Shown here: piece after piece, positions 5,359-7,811 of the stretch
Layout of the letters: each line of letters starts with the position of its first letter
How positions within the stretch are numbered: position 1 is the stretch's first letter
NCBI GenBank assembly: GCA_938082955.1
Contig: CALKDE010000248.1
Location: 1-7,811, forward strand
Direction: 5' to 3'
Length of the DNA stretch: 7,811 nt
Origin: an uncultured Pseudomonadales bacterium
GTDB taxonomy: Bacteria > Pseudomonadota > Gammaproteobacteria > Pseudomonadales > Pseudohongiellaceae
Notes under the pieces: generated by a model
Seen by the model: the letters and a program-made list of their open reading frames with translations, nothing else
What the model was told of the DNA's origin: nothing
The model's database searches: none
Made by a program: the position numbers and the translations under genes

Positions 5359-7324
5359 CGACCAGTGCTATTAATTCTTCGCCAGCAGAATCCAGCGCAG
5401 CGAAATCGATTTGTAGAATATCTAAGAGGTAGGCGTCTGTTATGCTCTTCGCAATCGGCCCGGCAACACTACTTCCGTGCTCACCGTTCTCTACAAAGAC
5501 AGCGATGGCAATCTGTGGCTTTATGTTTGGGTTTTCAGCCGGCGCATAAGATATAAACAAAGCATGATCCTTGTTCGGGTCAGACACCTGAATATCTTCG
5601 CTTTGTAAAATCTCTTGGCTAATCCCAACCACCTGAGCCGAACCGGATTTCCCTGCCATTTTATAAGGCATCTCCCGGTCTTTCATAGCTATCGCCTCGT
5701 AAGCCGTCCCGTATTCGCGAAACACATCATTGTAAGCGCGATGCACGACCATCGACATCGACTCTTCAATATAGCGCCAATAGTCAGGGTCATTTACTAA
5801 GACATCACTCACTGGGTCTCGAATATCTGGCAGGTAAGGCTCGCCGTCAATAGCTTTCAACATCCGCGGCTGAACAACTTTACCTTTGTTCGCTATGATC
5901 GAAGCTGCGGTGGCTAGCTGCAGGGGAGTCGCCCACATATAACCCTGACCGATCGAAGAGTTTATCGTGTCTCCCGGATACCAAGGCTCGCCTCTAGTCT
6001 CCCGCTTCCAATCACGAGATGGCAACACGCCAGTTCTAGCGTAATTGATATCGACCGCGAAATTCTCCCCGAACCCGAACTGCGACATAAAACTATGCAT
6101 AGTATCGATGCCCATGCGATTGCCCAGATCATAGAAAAAGGTATCGCAGGACTGGTAGATGGCTTTTTGTAGATTTGTATGACCATGACCACCGCCGATG
6201 GCTGTCCGCAGCGTATAGTCACCCCAACGATAACTCACCCCCGGCAATCGAAAATAACCTGGATCTTCGATCGTGAACTCATAGTCGACGAGCCCATGCT
6301 GCAGACCACCCAAGCCAAGAAACGGTTTAACAGTTGAGCCGGGTGGGTACGGGTTTGTTGATCTATCGAACAAAGGTGTATTGATCTCGTCAGTAACGAG
6401 TACGCTATAGTTCTTCGTGCTAATTCCGGTCACGAACAGGTTCGGATCAAATCCAGGCTTGCTCACCATGGCTAAGATACCGCCAGTATTTGGATCTATC
6501 GCAACAACCGCGCCGCGAAAGCCTCCCAGTGCTTCTTCCGCCACAATTTGTAGCTGGCTATCGAGGTAAAGAGAAATATTCTTACCCGCAATCGGGTCGG
6601 TTCGATCAAGTCTGCGCATGACCTGACCTCTATTGTTCTTTTCTACAATTTCATAGCCAACTCTGCCATGCAGCAGGTCTTCATATGTTCGCTCTATCCC
6701 CGTCTTGCCTATATGGTTTGTACCACCATAATTTTCTCTCTCTTGCTCATCGAAAGATTCCAGCTCCGCACGATTAATTTCTGAAACATAACCCACTGAA
6801 TGCGCGGCGAGATCAGCAAAGGGATATTGCCGCACAAATTGAGGTTCGATTGCAATGCCGGGAAGCTTGAAGCTATTTACGGCAATCTTGGATTTATCCA
6901 CTTCGCTGAGAACATACCGTAGTGGCACAGAAGTAAACGGCACACGATTTCTACGCAGCCGGTTATTGAACTGTTCTCTCTCATCATCAGACAAGTCTAT
7001 TAGCGTGTCGAGATAGTCCAGAGTTTCTTCTAGGTCTCCAACCTGCTCCCGGACAATAGTTAAGTTAAAAATCGGTTGGTTGTCGGCGAGTAACTGCCCT
7101 CTATTGTCGAAGATCAGACCACGGGCAGGAGGAACATATTGGGAATGCAGCCGGTTTCCATCAGAACGGGCCGAAAAGTACTCGTACTGGGAAACCTGCA
7201 GATTGATGAGCTTTATGATCAGAGCTGCAAATAGCAGCAGAACAAATACACCCGCTACGGCGAGGCGGCGGCTGAATAATGCCCGCTCTGCCTCGTGATC
7301 TTTAAGCTGCCATTTTCCTGCCAT
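5351..7324 (-). CDS. mrdA: Penicillin-binding protein 2 (elongation peptidoglycan transpeptidase)
   Basis: Class B penicillin-binding protein that cross-links peptidoglycan during side-wall growth, working in complex with RodA. It is 657 residues (E. coli 633). One N-terminal membrane anchor covers about residues 20-43 (LAVAGVFVLLLFAALIIKLI). The dimerisation/pedestal region begins at PPARGLIFDNRGQLLA and includes GKTGIERTYEDLLHG. The transpeptidase domain carries PPGSTVKP with catalytic Ser330 and Lys333, SCD (392-394, the SxN-type motif, followed by TFFYDLG) and KSGSAQV (559-565). Ser330 is at the same position as in E. coli PBP2. The start is the ATG at 7324-7322, with AGGAA 9 bases upstream. 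The 3' end overlaps rodA by 8 bp. A C-terminal tail of about 20 residues after YLLDILQ is acidic and unremarkable. Confidence 0.97.
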   Translation of the reverse strand: MAGKWQLKDHEAERALFSRRLAVAGVFVLLLFAALIIKLINLQVSQYEYFSARSDGNRLHSQYVPPARGLIFDNRGQLLADNQPIFNLTIVREQVGDLEETLDYLDTLIDLSDDEREQFNNRLRRNRVPFTSVPLRYVLSEVDKSKIAVNSFKLPGIAIEPQFVRQYPFADLAAHSVGYVSEINRAELESFDEQERENYGGTNHIGKTGIERTYEDLLHGRVGYEIVEKNNRGQVMRRLDRTDPIAGKNISLYLDSQLQIVAEEALGGFRGAVVAIDPNTGGILAMVSKPGFDPNLFVTGISTKNYSVLVTDEINTPLFDRSTNPYPPGSTVKPFLGLGGLQHGLVDYEFTIEDPGYFRLPGVSYRWGDYTLRTAIGGGHGHTNLQKAIYQSCDTFFYDLGNRMGIDTMHSFMSQFGFGENFAVDINYARTGVLPSRDWKRETRGEPWYPGDTINSSIGQGYMWATPLQLATAASIIANKGKVVQPRMLKAIDGEPYLPDIRDPVSDVLVNDPDYWRYIEESMSMVVHRAYNDVFREYGTAYEAIAMKDREMPYKMAGKSGSAQVVGISQEILQSEDIQVSDPNKDHALFISYAPAENPNIKPQIAIAVFVENGEHGSSVAGPIAKSITDAYLLDILQIDFAALDSAGEELIALVDE

Positions 7325-7524
7325 AGTTAGAATTTCCTAGCTGCAGTTAGATTAGTCAGCTAAGGGGTTGCTCACTAAAGAATTGCTCATTACTTGGTGT
7401 TCGACAACAAGTCCAATAAATAGTTTTACCGCAATTACGGTTTACTCGTGATTCTACAATTTCCCGCGTTTAGAGTGCTTTAGCGTAAAACTGATTCAAT
7501 GCTTACACGCATCTACCTGCTGGC
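7325..7524 (-). other. rlmH-mrdA intergenic leader
   Basis: 200 bp between the rlmH stop and the mrdA start. It contains a 6-bp perfect inverted repeat next to the ribosome site (7338-7343 and 7357-7362), a near-perfect 10-bp direct repeat (TTGCTCACTA at 7368-7377, TTGCTCATTA at 7383-7392), and a short imperfect palindrome around 7427-7440 (plus-strand ACCGCAATTACGGT). No confident sigma70 promoter or terminator was identified by eye. Its size suggests that mrdA may have its own promoter here. Confidence 0.5.
7334..7338 (-). promoter_or_regulatory. mrdA ribosome binding site
   Basis: AGGAA on the minus strand, 9 bases before the mrdA ATG. It is the clearest ribosome site in the window, and its first base is the last base of a 6-bp hairpin arm (7338-7343 paired with 7357-7362). 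Confidence 0.6.
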
Positions 7525-7811
7525 CTAGCCGCGATGATAGGGATGTCCCTTAATGATGCTGATCGCACGGTAGAACTGTTCGGTAATCACCACCCTCACT
7601 AAAGGGTGTGGAAATGTCAGCGCAGACAACGACCAACGTTCCGACGCTTTGGCCAAGCATTCTGTGCCCAAACCATCTGGGCCGCCTATAAGCAGACTCA
7701 GATTATCGCCGTTCTGACGAAAATCAGATATCTTCCCAGCTAGATCCTCAGTGCTAAATGGCTTACCAGCAACATCCAGCGCTACCACATAGTCTCCCGA
7801 TGGAATCGAAG
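7525..7811 (-). CDS. rlmH: 23S rRNA (pseudouridine1915-N3)-methyltransferase RlmH, C-terminal part
   Basis: SPOUT-class methyltransferase (formerly YbeA) that uses S-adenosylmethionine to methylate pseudouridine 1915 in helix 69 of 23S rRNA. The frame runs from the window edge to the TAG at 7527-7525 and gives 94 complete residues. The edge-proximal part reads SIPSGDYVVALDVAGKPF, so the gene continues outside the window; the GTG at 7788 is internal, not the start. Visible family motifs are LSLLIGGPDGLG (cofactor loop), RWSLSALTFPHPLVRVVITE and the C-terminus GHPYHRG, matching E. coli RlmH (155 residues, ending NHPYHRE). About 60 N-terminal residues are missing. Its position upstream of mrdA is the standard gammaproteobacterial order. 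Confidence 0.96.
   Translation of the reverse strand, partial: SIPSGDYVVALDVAGKPFSTEDLAGKISDFRQNGDNLSLLIGGPDGLGTECLAKASERWSLSALTFPHPLVRVVITEQFYRAISIIKGHPYHRG

Noticed and set aside
7525..7788. Reading rlmH as a complete 87-residue gene starting at the GTG at 7788
   Set aside because: The frame continues to the window edge with residues matching the family (GDYVVALDV), so the GTG is an internal Val codon and the gene is cut by the window.

Overview
The window holds a compact gene cluster lying wholly on the minus strand. In transcription order (right to left) it reads rlmH (partial), mrdA, rodA, rlpA, dacA, ybeD, lipB and lipA (partial). This is the classic cell-elongation and lipoate cluster of Gammaproteobacteria. 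The gene order, and residue-level matches to the Escherichia coli proteins (LipA cysteines at identical positions, PBP2 catalytic Ser at residue 330), point to a chromosomal segment of a gammaproteobacterium. The bases look slightly A+T-rich and codon use is mixed. I cannot name the genus; a marine or other environmental lineage is only a guess.

Layout. 7525-7811 is the 3' part of rlmH (23S rRNA methyltransferase). 7325-7524 is a 200-bp leader in front of mrdA. 5351-7324 (mrdA, PBP2) and 4210-5358 (rodA) overlap by 8 bp. 3972-4209 is a 238-bp gap, where Pseudomonas carries an mltB-type lytic transglycosylase gene; here it holds only a doubtful 56-codon ORF and two short repeats. 3099-3971 is rlpA. 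A 98-bp gap precedes dacA (1795-3000). ybeD (1500-1790), lipB (800-1498) and lipA (1-783, cut by the window edge) follow with spacings of 4, 1 and 16 bp, so dacA-ybeD-lipB-lipA look like one transcription unit.

How the genes work together. RodA (glycan polymerase) and PBP2 (transpeptidase) form the core synthase of the elongasome. DacA trims pentapeptides and RlpA cleaves denuded glycan, so four consecutive genes serve peptidoglycan growth and remodelling. LipB attaches octanoate to lipoyl domains and LipA inserts two sulfurs to make lipoate. YbeD is a small conserved protein of uncertain role that travels with them. RlmH modifies 23S rRNA.

No mobile element, CRISPR, tRNA or rRNA was seen, and there is no gene-free stretch over 300 bp. 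The region is mostly ordinary core genome. The points worth a second look are the rodA-rlpA gap with its small ORF, two departures from familiar SEDS motifs in RodA, and a few small sequence curiosities.
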